64,000 bases of DNA. Origin: Ryuthela nishihirai (lineage: Eukaryota > Arthropoda > Arachnida > Araneae > Heptathelidae). The notes under the pieces are model-generated. The model did not search any database, was not told the origin of the DNA, and saw only the letters and a list, made by a program, of their open reading frames with translations. Shown here piece after piece: positions 9,997 to 21,552 of the stretch. The stretch lies in NCBI GenBank assembly GCA_038380435.1, contig JAWZYU010000019.1, forward strand, positions 33,071,801 through 33,135,800. The letters are read 5' to 3'. Position 1 is the stretch's first letter; the number at the start of each line of letters is the position of its first letter. Made by a program: the position numbers and the translations under genes.

Positions 9997-10175
9997 AATT
10001 TTTGTGCACAATGAGCAAGATGTCCAGGTCACAAGAATCCCAGGAGCTTAGAGAAGGTTGAAAATGGGGGATCCACTGGACAGCTGTTAGGACACAGAAA
10101 AAAACCTTCCATCAGATCTATCCAGAATGTTGTCAACGTTCGCAATGTATGGCTGTCGCACACAGGAGGACAGAG
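9997..10175 (-). repeat. SINE-A, partial
   Basis: 3' third of the family only (GTCCAGGTCACAAGAATCCC, GGACAGCTGTTAGGA), then diverged. No head. Confidence 0.7.
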
Positions 10176-11386
10176 CATAATATCACATTCTATGGACGAC
10201 CTTTCCTTATTTCGGAAAAAATCTCAACCCAAGCACTCTCGACGAATGTCGACAAGTGTTTATTCACGCTTTCAATACCACTAAAAAGCTCGTTCCCAAA
10301 GGAAGTTCGATTCTTTATTTTTTTTTTTTGAAAATTTTCCGGAAGGCTTAAAAATGTACCGAGCCAGCTACTTATAATGTTAAATTTTTACTTAATGTAC
10401 GATGTTCATCGTGTGATGCATTTTTCACTTAAGCTTTTAAACGAAATATAATACCTTCAGTCAAAAAATCATTGCGAAATAAAGAAAAAATTAGCAATTT
10501 CACATGGAAGAAGATCATGGACTAAATTAGTTTTTATAATACATTGAGTGTGGGACGTGAAAAGGAAAAATTGTAAACTTTTTGTTCTTGGAACCGAAAT
10601 TTTTATTTTTATTCGAAAACGGAAAATTTACATGATTTTGCTTCGGTTATAATTTCTCTAGAATATATAGGTACATTATATTCCAAACACACTAATCTTT
10701 CGTTTGACATACAACTCATTACGATCGATCTCGGTCAAAATTTTCTCCCGCCCCCCGGAATTATTAGGGAGGAGTTGAATCCAGTGGTGAAAGTAGGCCG
10801 GTACGGCGCATTGGTAACGCATTTTTTAGTAGTGGTGCAGTTAACGATTTCTTTTACGCTTTAATGCTCTTTCATCTGGGCATTTAATTTAAAAAAAAAG
10901 CGGATTCTTCCTTTAAAGAAAACATAGTATTGAATGTTTCTTCCTTTCTGACTTTCACACTTCTGGATTACTAGAATTTTTTATTGTTTTGAGTTGTTTT
11001 CGTTTTTGTGTATTATAATTATATTCAATGTGACATCTAACGTTTTCAATTTAAATTGTTTTTGTATGCAGATCTTACGAGCTGTTGTCACTGTTGTGAG
11101 ACCTCAAAAGTTTTTGTATGCTGTTAAACATTATCTGAAATAAAAATTATATATCTTATCTTATCTACTTTTAATTAAATTACTACAATTTAATACTTTA
11201 GATACCAAGCTGTTTGAAATCGTATACTTGAGGTTCCATTTCTGTCCACAGGGAGTGCCAAGGGGGAAAAAGTACTGCTTTCTCTCTTTGAACTATATTA
11301 GCGCGGATACTGGGGAAAGTGTGCTGATCGAAACAAAGTCCACTTCAACCATATTCGTCTCATATAATGCACGTTCCCATCCACCG
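10176..11386. other. AT-rich unique stretch
   Basis: No repeat or gene recognised in 1.2 kb. Open frames are short and Phe/Ile/Lys-rich. Confidence 0.4.
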
Positions 11387-11395
11387 TAGTTCTCT

Positions 11396-11787
11396 GGGGG
11401 GGGGGGGGGGGAGGCTCAGTCGGTAGCGCGCCAGGCTCGTGATTTGTAGTTCCTAGGTTCGAGTCCCAGCTGGGTCAGCGTTGAGATTTATCTCCGCAAA
11501 ATTCCCCGCCCTGCCCTCGGTCAGTAGGGGACACCGATGGGCTTGGAAAGGCCGCCGTCCGTGGGATGGGACGTTAAGCCGTGGCTCCGTGTGCGGGAGA
11601 GGCATACCCTGTGCACGTTAAAGAACACGCTGGATGGCCTTGACGGGAGGCTACCATCTGTCTCCCAACAGCTGTTCCAGTGGGTCCCCTCCCCTAACCT
11701 TCTTTGAGCCTTCGGGGTCCATGTGACCTGGCCATTTAGCCCATGGTGTGCAAAAAAGTGCCGCTCAGAGGTAAAACAACCCATCCC
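11396..11787 (+). mobile_element. SINE-A, full length
   Basis: Head preceded by an expanded G-run of about 16. Target duplication TAGTTCTCT at 11387-11395 and 11788-11796. Body nearly identical to the 24255 and 59611 copies, so recently active. Confidence 0.95.
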
Positions 11788-11971
11788 TAGTTCTCTGGGT
11801 CAGTCTTAATTACCTATCACCAGAGGTAGGACTGGGGAAAAGGATTTGTGGTTTCCAAATTATTATTTTAACTCTTACTCGATCTGTTATGAGATGCATA
11901 TATATATATTGATATTTACTTCTTTCGTCTTCTAAATTTATTTTGATGAATAATTTAATATTCTAAATAAC

Positions 11972-12173
11972 AAATAAATAAATACCGCCTCAAGCAGCTG
12001 CTTGCCACAGAGGTCTGACAGGAGCCTATCAGTTTATATGCCACAGTAGGAGATCTGAGAGGATGGCAGGAACTCAGCAGAAAACCACACACACATCCAT
12101 GCCTAATCCGGGGCTCGAACCCAGGTCCCTTAGATCAGTAGCCAAGCGTGCTAACCACTCGGCCACGGGACTG
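11972..12173 (-). mobile_element. SINE-B, full length
   Basis: Reference copy for the family. On the minus strand: head GTGGCCGAGTGGTTAGC, anticodon arm CTTGG...CTAAG around an 8-base loop, and box B GGTTCGAGCCCC. The body is ~130 bp with CTGCTGAG, CAGATCTCCTACTGTGGC and TCAGACCTCTGTGGCAAGCA. The tail is GAGGCGGTATTTATTTATTT. The head resembles a class II (Ser/Leu) tRNA. Confidence 0.9.
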
Positions 12174-12289
12174 CTGAACTTAAAATTCTAACATTTCTGA
12201 GAATCACGAAAGGCAATTTAATGTTCTTAAGGACGATTGGGCGCACAGGCCGCCACAAATTTAAGCAATGAATTTGAAGGTTGAGTGTG

Positions 12290-13140
12290 ATTAGAAAGAA
12301 AAAGGTTTTCAGAAAAACGAGCTCATGTTTTCACTTTGTCGTCTCTCTGTTCATAAGCATCGAATTGTTTTTTAGAGACAAATTATAAATTCTTTTTGAG
12401 TTAAATAGGTTTGACGAAATATTACGATTCGCGCTTTCGGAATCTTCCTATAGCTATAAACTGCGCTCCCTAACGGTGGAAAAGTTTAAAATTTCAATTT
12501 TTGAAACTAGTAACGCAAGCGATGTAATTACATCAGAAATTTGCAATTTTAGTTGTTAAATGTAAATGTCATGAAGTTTGCATTGACAATGATTTTTATC
12601 TTAACCCCGAGAGGGGATTGGGAAACGCAATTTTTGTTTTAAGCGATAAATCCTTTGTTTTATAGATAAATTGAAAATTCTTTCTGGGTTGGAATGGTAT
12701 TGATCAACTAATTATGATTCACACTTTTAGAATCTCCCAAAGACTTTAATTGTGCAATCTGATGGCGGATAATTTTGAAATGTTCAACAATTTAAACAAA
12801 TATTGCAAACGATCAATTGCGGCTAAAAATTTGCTATTTTAGTGGTAGAGTGTGATAATCGAGGGGTGTCCGTTTGCAGCAATAATTTGTTCCTTCACCT
12901 CCAGAATGATGGGGAAACCGGAACTTTTGGTATTGAGAAATTAATGAAAAATTCTTTTTGAGTTGAATAGGTACTAACGTAATATGACAATTCATAGTTT
13001 TCAAATCCTCTAAATTGCCTTAATTTACCATCGTTAGAGGGCGCTAAGTGTTGAAAATGTAAAACTTGAAGTAATATTGCAAACGATATATTAGAAACTC
13101 TGGTGTAGAATGTGTCATGAAGAACGGAACAACTGATAAT
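12290..13140 (+). repeat. Repeat T block 1 (three ~275 bp tandem units)
   Basis: Units start at 12390, 12679 and 12952 with TTCTTTTTGAGTT or variants. Each holds TTACGATTCGC, a GCGCTCCCTAACGGTGGAAA block, then AAACGAT, GAAATTTG, and a GTGATAATCGAGG or ATGAAG block. A leader at 12290-12389 (TTTCACTTTGTCGTC) is shared with the block at 33225. Non-coding; function unknown. A SINE-B lies on each side in opposite orientation. Confidence 0.75.
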
Positions 13141-13154
13141 CGTATATATAAAAA

Positions 13155-14305
13155 AATAATAAATACGCCTCAAGCAGCTTCTTGCCACAGAGGTATGACA
13201 GGAGCCTGTCAGACCTCTGTGGACGCCTTAATAGAAGGTCTATGTGGATGGAACCTTCTAATATGTATCTACTACTTCTATCTACTGTAGAAGACGCCAT
13301 AATAGAAGGTCTGTGTGGATAAACCATCTAATATGTATCTGCTGCTTCTATTATCTACGGTAGAAGACGCCATAATAAAAGGTCTGTGTGGATAAACCAT
13401 CTAATATGTATCTACTACTTCTATCTACTGTAGAAGACGCCATAATAGAAGGTCTGTGTGGATAAACCATCTAATATGTATCTGTTGCTTCTATTATCTA
13501 CGGTAGAAGACGCCATAATAAAAGGTCTGTGTGGATAAACCATCTAATATGTATCTACTACTTCTACTATCTACGGTAGAAGACGCCATAATAGAAGGTC
13601 TGTGTAGATGGAACCTTCTAATACGTATCTACTACTTCTACTATCTACGGCAGAAGACGCCATAATAGAAGGTCTGTGTAGATGGAACCTTCTAATATGT
13701 ATCTACTATTTCTACTATCTACGGTAGAAGACGCCATAGTAGAAAGTCTGTGTGGATGGAACCTTCTAATATGTATCTACTACTTCTACTATCTACGGTA
13801 GAAGACGCCATAATAGAAGGTCTGTGTGAATGGAACCTTCTAATATGTATCTACTATTTCTACTATCTACGGTAGAAGACGCCATAATAGAAGGTCTGTG
13901 TGGATGGAACCTTCTAATATGTATCTACTATTTCTACTATCTACGGTAGAAGACGCCATAATAGAAGGTCTGTGTGGATGGAACCTTCTAATATGTATCT
14001 ACTACTTCTACAATCTACGGTAGAAGACGCCATAATAGAAGGTCTGTGTGGATGGAACCTTCTAATATGTATCTACTATTTCTACTATCTACGGTAGAAG
14101 ACGCCATAATAGAAGGTCTGTGTGGATGGAACCTTCTAATATGTATCTACTATTTCTACTATCTACGGTAGAAGACGCCATAGTAGAAGGTCTGTGTGGA
14201 TGGCGGGACCTCAGTAGAAAAATCGATGCGAACATCCACGCCTTATCTGGGGCTCGAACACCCTTAGACCAGTAGCCATGCGCCTAAACACTCAGCCATG
14301 CTTTA
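13155..14305 (-). repeat. SINE-B interrupted by its own internally expanded satellite
   Basis: The 3' end is at 13155-13213 (GCCTCAAGCAGCTTCTTGCC) and the 5' half with head at 14204-14305 (GGCGGGACCTCAG, then a decayed box B and D arm). Between them the body segment GCCATAGTAGAAGGTCTG-x-GGATGG has been amplified into a tandem array (separate entry). Confidence 0.9.
13213..14203 (-). repeat. 74 bp satellite array, about 14 units
   Basis: GACGCC unit starts occur near 13222, 13293, 13365, 13436, 13509, 13581, 13655, 13729, 13803, 13877, 13951, 14025, 14099 and 14173. Each unit holds two perfect 7 bp dyads: AGAAGGT/ACCTTCT and CTTCTAC/GTAGAAG. Units 2-5 alternate two variants (GCTGCTTCTATT versus ACTACTTCTATC, with AATAGAAGG versus AATAAAAGG), a small dimeric higher-order repeat. 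Later units are more uniform. Confidence 0.95.
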
Positions 14306-15577
14306 ATTAAATTACAATTGGTTAAAATTGGATGGGTAATTTTTTACAAATAAATTTAGTACTTAATTTTAAAAATTTAAATAATATTCAAATACAGTAA
14401 TAATAAATAAATCGTTTTTCATACACTGGATGATTTGTCCCTGAATCCTAGGGAATCAGAAAATCCAACTTTTTCATTTTAAGGGATAAATGAGATATGC
14501 ATTCCTTTTGTGTTGCATAGGATTTAATAATTATTATTTGCATTTTTCAATCAGCAATTAGTACAAATTATTAATGTTAAAGAGTGCAAAATTCGGAAAA
14601 TGAAAACTTCATTTTCTCTGAACACGAGCACCCCATATTCACTAGGGGCGATAATACAATACTAGGTAACAACCCTCCATCTTATTTTTTCTTCAATAAA
14701 GTCAAAATCTGCGAATACAAGGGAATCATCAGTAAAGTATTTAGGCATATTAATATTTATTTCACATTAAAAATCCTTAAATCATTCATAATTACCGGAA
14801 AGCATAGCGAGAAACAGAAATACTTGGGCACTGTACTTTCGTCAGCTTATACTTCATTTCATTACCCCTATAAGATGACTTCAATACAGTGATCAATACT
14901 GTGCGTGGTTTTCCACACATAGCTATGCTTTGTAGCGTACCGGTAAGAAATACAATCCAGTATTACCACTGGTTGAACCTTACATTGCTTTTCCTTTAAA
15001 TTTTAATCAGTGAAGTCTGTATCGAATTTAGTGGTCTATCTCTTTACATGCAAAAGCAGTTCCTACTCGTTTGCTTTTGTGTATAGGAGGTGAAATTTGA
15101 AATCTGAACTCTCATATTGTTCTAAGTTACGATAAGAGAAAGTAGAGTTAGGTGATCTTTGCGAAGTTTGTTTAATTTGATTTAGTGGCGGTTTTGATCA
15201 AACATAAAAGCTTTATAAAGCGTCAAACAGATATTGCAATGTAAATTAACTGCCACAAAAATTGTCTCTCCACCTAAATATTGAAAAATACAATAAAAAA
15301 GTATTAAAATTTCATTGTAAATTTCAACATAACTTTCAGTGTTCATGTACGACGTACACCCACGTACACGTACATCAAATTTATTACACTTAATAGTTCT
15401 TCTTACTTCTGAAAAACATCTTGAATTAAACGACGTAAAAACATTTTCTTCTTAGTGACAAAATATTTCGTTTCACGTTGTCAGATTATAACTTTATACA
15501 GCTATCCATTTGTGAGTGTGGACGTGGTGTAGTTGTACGTATATTGAAATCAATATTTCGCGCACTGTTAATAAAGA
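14306..15577. other. AT-rich unique stretch
   Basis: 1.27 kb without recognisable repeat or gene. The 102-codon plus frame at 14584-14892 (Asn/Lys/Ile-rich, no motif) I treat as chance. Confidence 0.4.
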
Positions 15578-15770
15578 ACTGATCTAAGGGACCTGGGTTC
15601 GAGCCCCGGGTAAGGCATGGATGTTCGTGTTGTTTTTCTGCTGAGGTCCTGCCATCCTCTCAGACCATCTAGTATGGCATATAAACTGACAGGCTCCTGT
15701 CAGACCTCTGTGGCAAACAGCTGCTTGAGGGGGTATTTATTTTTTATTTATTTTTTTATTGGAAGGCGTT
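15578..15770 (+). mobile_element. SINE-B, 5'-truncated in the anticodon arm
   Basis: Starts at CTGATCTAAGGGACCTGGG, so D arm and half of the anticodon arm are missing; otherwise intact with the TATTTATTTTT tail. The copy at 36218 is truncated within two bases of the same point. Confidence 0.9.
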
Positions 15771-15954
15771 TCCTTTTGCCTTATACATAATCAGAGATAG
15801 ATTAAAAAAACGCATATCGCCTCTGAAACATATCAGAATCTCGTTTCTAAAGAGGGCCTTAATTTAACATCGTTAAACCTCTTAAAAGTTTTAATCCGAG
15901 ATAATGGATGATTTGGGAAATGCAAATAGCAGCATTTTATTAATACTTATACAA

Positions 15955-17095
15955 CATAAAAAAGTATTTGTCTTTATCCTTAATTAAAAAGGTTGTTTTT
16001 CTTACATCCCTCTGAGAAAAGGGGCAGATTGTTGCTCTCAGCAGAATATCTCTTGACAGTCTACCACCGAGATTTCAAATTTTTACAAAAAACAGATCAC
16101 TTGCAACATTCGTTAAATGTTTAGCCGTTTCCATATTTAGTGGCCTATAACGACGTAAATTAAAATTACTTAAGTATTTAAAGTATGCGAATTATAATAT
16201 ATCATTAATGCAAATTCAACTGAGAGTTTTCGATTATCTCTTAGAACAAAACATTTACGTTACCCAACCCACCATCATCCAAAGAGCTCAACTCATTGTT
16301 GCCGAAGGGGTGGCTCAGTCGGTAGCGCGCCAGGCTCGTAATCTTTAGTTCCCAGGTTCGAGTCCCAGTTGGGTCAGCGTTGAGATTTATCTCCACAAAA
16401 TTCCACGCCCTGCCCACGGTCAGTAGGGGACACCGATGGGCTTGGAAAGGCCGCCGTCCGTCGGATGGAACGCTAAGCCGTGGCCCCGTGTGCGGGAGAT
16501 CCATACCCTGTGCACGTTAAAGAACACGCTGGATGGCCTTGACGGGAGGCTAACATCTGTTTCCCAACAGCTGTTCCAGTGGGTCCCCTCCCCCAACCTT
16601 CTCTGAGCCTTCGGGGTCCATGTGACCTGGCCATTTAGCCATGGTGTGCAAAAAAGTGCCGCTCAGAGGTGAAACAACCCAACCCATTGTTGCCGATGGA
16701 ATATTCAGAACCGTTACCTTCCACAATCAAAATGTTAGAATCTATTTTACTTTATCTTAAATAGATCTTAAATATGTCTTAATTTTTTAATTTATATCTA
16801 AAAACAGACAATTATTTCGCAAGGCAAAAAAAAATTGCATATTTCTACCCTCTGAATCTAAGGACTCACTGTTTCCAATGGTCATTTTTTCCAACTAGTT
16901 GTTGCGAATGGAAATTTCGTGACCTTTCCATTCAAACACCAAAATTTAAAATTTCTATCATAAATTCGTCGTTTGTAATATTCGTTTAAAATTTTGGAAT
17001 TTTTTCTACTTTTTCCGCCACTAGAGGGCTCATTTATAACATAGAAGATTCGGAAAGTGCGAATCGTACAATTTCATCAATAGGTAATAATATAG
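15955..17095 (-). repeat. Repeat T block 2, split by a SINE-A
   Basis: The reverse complement shows the same landmarks as the block at 12290: GTGATCTG...TTTTTGTA near 16080-16110, CGGTTCTGAAT near 16705, and AGCCCTCTAGTGGCGG near 17020-17035 with ACGATTCGCACTTTCC after it. T sequence lies on both sides of the SINE-A at 16306-16684. With the block at 12290 it forms a large inverted arrangement. Confidence 0.65.
16306..16684 (+). mobile_element. SINE-A, full length
   Basis: Perfect 12 bp target duplication CATTGTTGCCGA (16294-16305, 16685-16696), lying inside repeat T. The 3' end is GGTGAAACAACCCAAC. Confidence 0.95.
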
Positions 17096-17100
17096 AGATC

Positions 17101-17673
17101 AGTACTGCGTTCTAAGCACCCGGTACTTTATTAGAGTCAACTATGATCTCTGATCTCTTAACTCTGTTTTAATGTTTTAACCGAATTTTGGAATCAATTT
17201 TCTGTAGCCTGTTCAATATTCTATCGTTCATAATTCTTTGAATATTAAAGAAATATTGTTTAAAAATCTAGATTCAGATAGATTTGATTGAGGTATTTAA
17301 TTTACCTGTAGACATATATTAATTAAAAATCATATTGAAGAGTTTTTGAGCTCACTGTTTCCATATTTCTGTCCAGTACCTGTAAATATTTAGACAGATT
17401 TCGGTGAGATCTTCAGTTTATCTCCTGCTCCCCCCCCCCCATAAAAACATATTTTCAAAGTTAGGTAACCCTGAATGTGGCTTTCCATTCACATAACAAG
17501 TGACCGATTACTTTTCGTAATAATGTCTAATGAGAAGTAACTGATTTGTCTCTTATTACGATTTGAATATGAGAATATTGGTCTAAACAGTTTGCTAATT
17601 AGCTTGATGCATTTGAAAAAATTAGTTTTTACTTCTAATCTAAACATACACCATCTCTCATTTATCTTGCTAT
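17101..17673. other. AT-rich unique stretch
   Basis: Only a C-run at 17429-17440; no feature recognised. Confidence 0.4.
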
Positions 17674-17676
17674 TGT

Positions 17677-17935
17677 GGGGCTCAGTGCTAATAACAGTGC
17701 TCAGTTGATAACGCGCCAGGCTCGTAATCAGCAGTTCCCAGTTTCCAGTTCCATCTGCTCCAGCGTTGAGATGTATCTATGCAAAAAGTCCCCGCCCTGC
17801 CCTCGGTTAGTAGGGGAGACCGATGGGGCTTGTAAAGGCCGCCGTCCGTCGGATGGGACATTAAACTGTGGCCCCGTGAGCGAGAGAGCCATACCCTGTG
17901 CACGTTAAAGAACACGCTGGATGGCCTTGACGGAT
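17677..17935 (+). repeat. SINE-A, 3'-truncated
   Basis: The head has a short internal duplication (CTCAGTGCTAATAACAGTGC then CTCAGTTGATAACGCGCC). The body ends abruptly at GCCTTGACGG; the last third of the family is absent. Confidence 0.85.
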
Positions 17936-18461
17936 AACTTAACGGACCTTAACAACTAACCCTTGCTAATAATGATTTGTATCCATTGAAATAATTGTCA
18001 ATTACATTTTATGGACAAACAAAACCTTTTCCCTCTCTAATTTCATCTCACACAGAGAGACAAAAAGACTACATCACCTTCATAAGAGCAAACAGGATTT
18101 TCCCATCATTTACATTTTGCTACACCATCCCACAGGTGTTTCGGAAACTACATTTTTATCCGCTCCCTAAGCGCGGTGAGAGCAAGAGTAGAAGTTAATC
18201 AAGATTGATGCAATGCATCAGAGGCTTTGGTGATGACGATAATGATGAGTGCCTCACGCAGCGGGGATGTTGTGATGTCGTACTTTGTCAGAGCCGTAGT
18301 CTTTGTGAACGAATCCTTAGAGCGACCTAATAAACCCTTAAATGCCGCCGTAATGACGTTGGACGAAAGCACAAAAGTTACGGCATAGTATCGAGGTACA
18401 AAATGTAAGTGAATGGATAATGATTATCATAATTGTTGCTCTTTTCATATTTTCAGTAAGT
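17936..18461. other. Unique stretch
   Basis: 18200-18400 is GC-richer and holds several GATGA runs, but I recognise no gene, RNA or repeat. Confidence 0.4.
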
Positions 18462-18463
18462 AG

Positions 18464-19211
18464 GCTGGATTATTTTACCTCTGAGCGGCACTTTTTTGCA
18501 GACCATGGGCTAAATGGGCAGGTCACAAGGACCCCTAAGGCTCAGAGAAGATTGGGAGAAGAGACCCATTGGGTTGTTGGATTGGGTTGTTTTACCTCTG
18601 AGCGGCACTTTTTTGCACACCATAGGCTAAATGGCCAGGTCACATGGACACCGAAGGCTCAGAGAAGGCTGGGGGAGGGGACCCACTGGAACAGCTGTTG
18701 GGAGACAGATGGTAGCCTCCTGTCAAGGCCATCCAGCGTGTTCTTTAACGTGCACAGGGTATGGCTCTCCCGCACACGGTGCCACGACTTAACGTCCCAT
18801 CCGACGGACGGCGGCCTTTCCAAGCCCATCGGTGTCCCCTACTGACCGTGGGCAGGGCGGGGAATTTTGCGGAGATAAATCTCAACGCTGACCCAGCTGG
18901 GACTCGAACCTGGGAACTACAGATTACGAGCTTGGCGCGCTACCGACTGAGCCACCCCCGCCCCAGCGACCCATTGTAATAGCTGTTGGGAGACAGATGG
19001 TAGCCTCCCGTCAAGGCCATCCAGCGTGTTCTTTAACGTGAACAGGGTATGGCCGCACACGTGGTCACGGCTTAACGTCCCATCCGACGGACGGCGGCCT
19101 TTCCAAGCCCATCGGTGTCCCGTACTGACCATGGGCAGGGCGGGGAGTTTTGAGGAGATAAGTCTCAACGCTAACCCAGCTGGGACTCGAACCTGGGAAC
19201 TGCAGATTTCA
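18464..19211 (-). repeat. Older SINE-A split by a younger SINE-A
   Basis: 3' part 18464-18571, then the insert, then 18977-19211 (TAATAGCTGTTGGGAGACAG onward to box B). The head is cut off after CTGCAGATT and passes directly into a minisatellite. Confidence 0.92.
18572..18967 (-). mobile_element. SINE-A, full length, nested in an older SINE-A
   Basis: Target duplication GACCCATTG at 18563-18571 and 18968-18976. The interrupted host copy reads in phase across the gap. In family coordinates this insertion lies only a few bases from the one at 4664-5057. Confidence 0.93.
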
Positions 19212-19640
19212 GTAACTGATCATACATAGTTATTATTGATCAAATGAGTATTCATATTTATCAGTGATCAAGTGAGTATTCATATCTATCACTGATTAAG
19301 TGAGTATTCTATTTATTACTTATGAAGTGAGTATTGTTGTTTATCACTGTTCATATTTGTGAAGTGAGTACCCATATTTTATTACTGATTAAGTGAATAT
19401 TGATATTATTGCTGATCATTAAATGATGAATTAATGAATATTCATAATCATTACTAATCAAGTGAGTTCTCGTATTTATTAGTGATTAGGTGAATGTTTT
19501 ATTTATTACTGATAAAATGAATATTCACGTTCATTAGGGATCAAATGGGTATTCGTATTTATTACTGATCAAGTGAGTATTCATTATTGCTTCATCAGTG
19601 ATTGGTCATTCACAATTGGTCATTCATCTGTCATTCATAT
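19212..19640 (+). repeat. ~30 bp AT-rich minisatellite
   Basis: About 13 diverged units of TTTATTACTGATCAAGTGAG then TATTCATA. Unit length drifts (28-36). It starts exactly where the SINE-A head stops. Confidence 0.85.
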
Positions 19641-19663
19641 TTAATGGACCTTTCGGTGCGCTT

Positions 19664-19682
19664 ATTTATTTATTTATTTATT
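19664..19682. repeat. (TTTA)n microsatellite
   Basis: Four to five TTTA units. Confidence 0.8.
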
Positions 19683-19737
19683 TTACAATAACTTTGGAAA
19701 AGTTGCATGGATCATTTTAATTTTAGACTCCTTTTAG

Positions 19738-19885
19738 TCCCAGGTAAGGCATGGACGTTTGTGTCGTTTTTTTCTGCTGAGGTCCTGCCATCCTCTCAGA
19801 CCTTCTGCTACGGCAAATAAACTGACAGACTCCTGTCAGACCTCTGTGGCAAGCAGCTGCTTGAAGGGGTATTTGTTTATTTATT
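19738..19885 (+). repeat. SINE-B, 5'-truncated
   Basis: Begins at CCCAGGTAAGGCATGGACG, just after box B; body and TATTTGTTTATTTATT tail are present. Confidence 0.85.
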
Positions 19886-20019
19886 TTTTTAAAATACACG
19901 TAGCTAATCTTTTTCTAATTCTAAACGATTCCTTTCATTTTGTGGTCTGTGGCATTACTTTTTTTCTAGATATAAATGAAAAATTATTTTTGGATTTGAT
20001 AGTTACCAATTAAATATTA

Positions 20020-20215
20020 CGAATCAAACATTCATATTTTTTGAGTACGCCATTAATTTGAATTTCCGCAGTTAAAAATGGTAAATGGGAAACAGTTCCA
20101 AAAACAATTTTTTTTCCAGAAATTTTATATTTTGGTTGTAGAATGTGGTGATTATAGTCACTGAGTGAAGCGAACTGTCTTCTTCCCTCCGGGGTGAAAT
20201 ATAAAACTGTACTTC
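20020..20215 (+). repeat. Possible repeat T fragment
   Basis: AAATTTTATATTTTGGTTGT then AGAATGTGGTGATTATAG resembles the T-unit block GAAATTT(T)GTGGT-AGAATGTGA. One block only. Confidence 0.35.
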
Positions 20216-20220
20216 TAGAG

Positions 20221-20603
20221 TTGGGTTGGGTTGTTTTACCTCTGAGCGGCACTTTTTTGCACACCATGGGCTAAATGGCCAGGTCACATGGACCCCGAAG
20301 GGTCAGAGAAGGTTGGGGGAGGGGACCCACTGGAACAGCTGTTGGGAGACAGATGGTAGCCTCCCGTCAAGGCCATCCAGCGTGTTCTTTAACGTGCACA
20401 GGGTATGACTCTTCCGCACACGGGGCCACGGCGTAACGTCTCATCCGACGGCGGCCTTTCCAATCCCATCGGTGTCCTAATGACCGTGGGCAGGGCGGGG
20501 AATTTTGCGGAGATAAATCTCAACGCTGACACAGCTGGGACTCGAACCTGAGAACTACAGATTACGAGCCTGGCGCGCTACCGACTGAGCCACCCCCGCC
20601 CCT
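20221..20603 (-). mobile_element. SINE-A, full length
   Basis: Perfect 11 bp target duplication TACTTCTAGAG (20210-20220, 20604-20614). Confidence 0.95.
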
Positions 20604-20662
20604 TACTTCTAGAGAATAAGCAGTCTATGTTCACTCGACATTTTGTGGTTTATATTTTAAAG

Positions 20663-21050
20663 CGTTGGGCTGAGCTATTTTACCTCTGAGTGTCACTTTT
20701 TTTCGCACACAATGGGCAAAATAGCCAGATCGCAAGGACCCGAGGGCTCAGAGAAGGTTGGGGGGAGGGGACTTGTTGGACAGCTGTTGAGAGACAGATG
20801 GTAGCCTCCCGTTAAGGCCATCCAGCGTGTTCTTTAACGCGCACATGGTATGGCTCTCCGGCACACAGAGCCACGTTTAACGTCCTATTCCGACTGACAG
20901 CAGCCTTTTCTAGCCCATAGATGTCTCCTAACGTGGGCAGGGTGGAGAGCTTTGCGAGATAAATCTCTCAAAGCTGGCCCAGACGAGACTCGAACCTGGG
21001 AATTGTAGATTGCGAGCCTGGCTCGCTACCAACTGAGCCAACCCCGCCCC
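20663..21050 (-). repeat. SINE-A, full length, older
   Basis: All blocks from ATTTTACCTCTGAG to CAACTGAGCCAACCCCGCCC are present with many substitutions; no clear target duplication. Confidence 0.85.
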
Positions 21051-21159
21051 ACTTTTGAGAGTCTGTGTATCTACTCGACCAAAACCTCTTCTCAAACTGT
21101 AAAAAGCTAGGATCACAAAATTCGGTAAAAAATTTCTTCATCGCAACTTATACAACGTA

Positions 21160-21407
21160 GGAAAGGGACCCACTAAACAGCTGATAGAAGACAGATGATA
21201 GCCTCCCCTCAAAGCCACCCAGCGTGTTCGTTAAAGCGCAAAGATGACGAACCTCTGCCTTTCCAAACCCAATGGCGTCCCCATTCTGACCGAGGGCAGG
21301 GTGGTAGTTTAGCAGAGATAAATCTCAATCCTGGTTCAAGAGGGACTCGAAACTGGGAACTGCAAATTAAGAGTCTAGCGCGCTACCGACTGAGCCAATC
21401 TCCGTCG
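21160..21407 (-). repeat. SINE-A, 3'-truncated, old
   Basis: Runs from GGGACCCACTAAACAGCTG to GCTACCGACTGAGCCAATCT with several internal deletions, including part of the CCGACGGACGG block. Confidence 0.8.
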
Positions 21408-21552
21408 ATTTCTTTCAGTTTGTCATTTTTCTAACACTACATAGGCATAGACAAAAATAAGAGAACAAATTATTATTATTATTCTATATTTTGTGGCAGT
21501 GCTTGTGTATTATTGATGATGCAAGATGGAGGACGCCACATAACATTAGATT

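Noticed and set aside
14584..14892. 102-codon ORF
   Set aside because: Asn/Lys/Ile-rich, no motif, no transcript signals; chance frame in AT-rich DNA.
18420..18845. 141-codon ORF and many similar 60-100 codon frames (e.g. 11521-11784, 24369-24632, 59612-59875)
   Set aside because: All are translations of SINE-A sequence; the shared peptide (GCFTSERHFFAHHGLNGQVT) reflects the repeat, not a gene.
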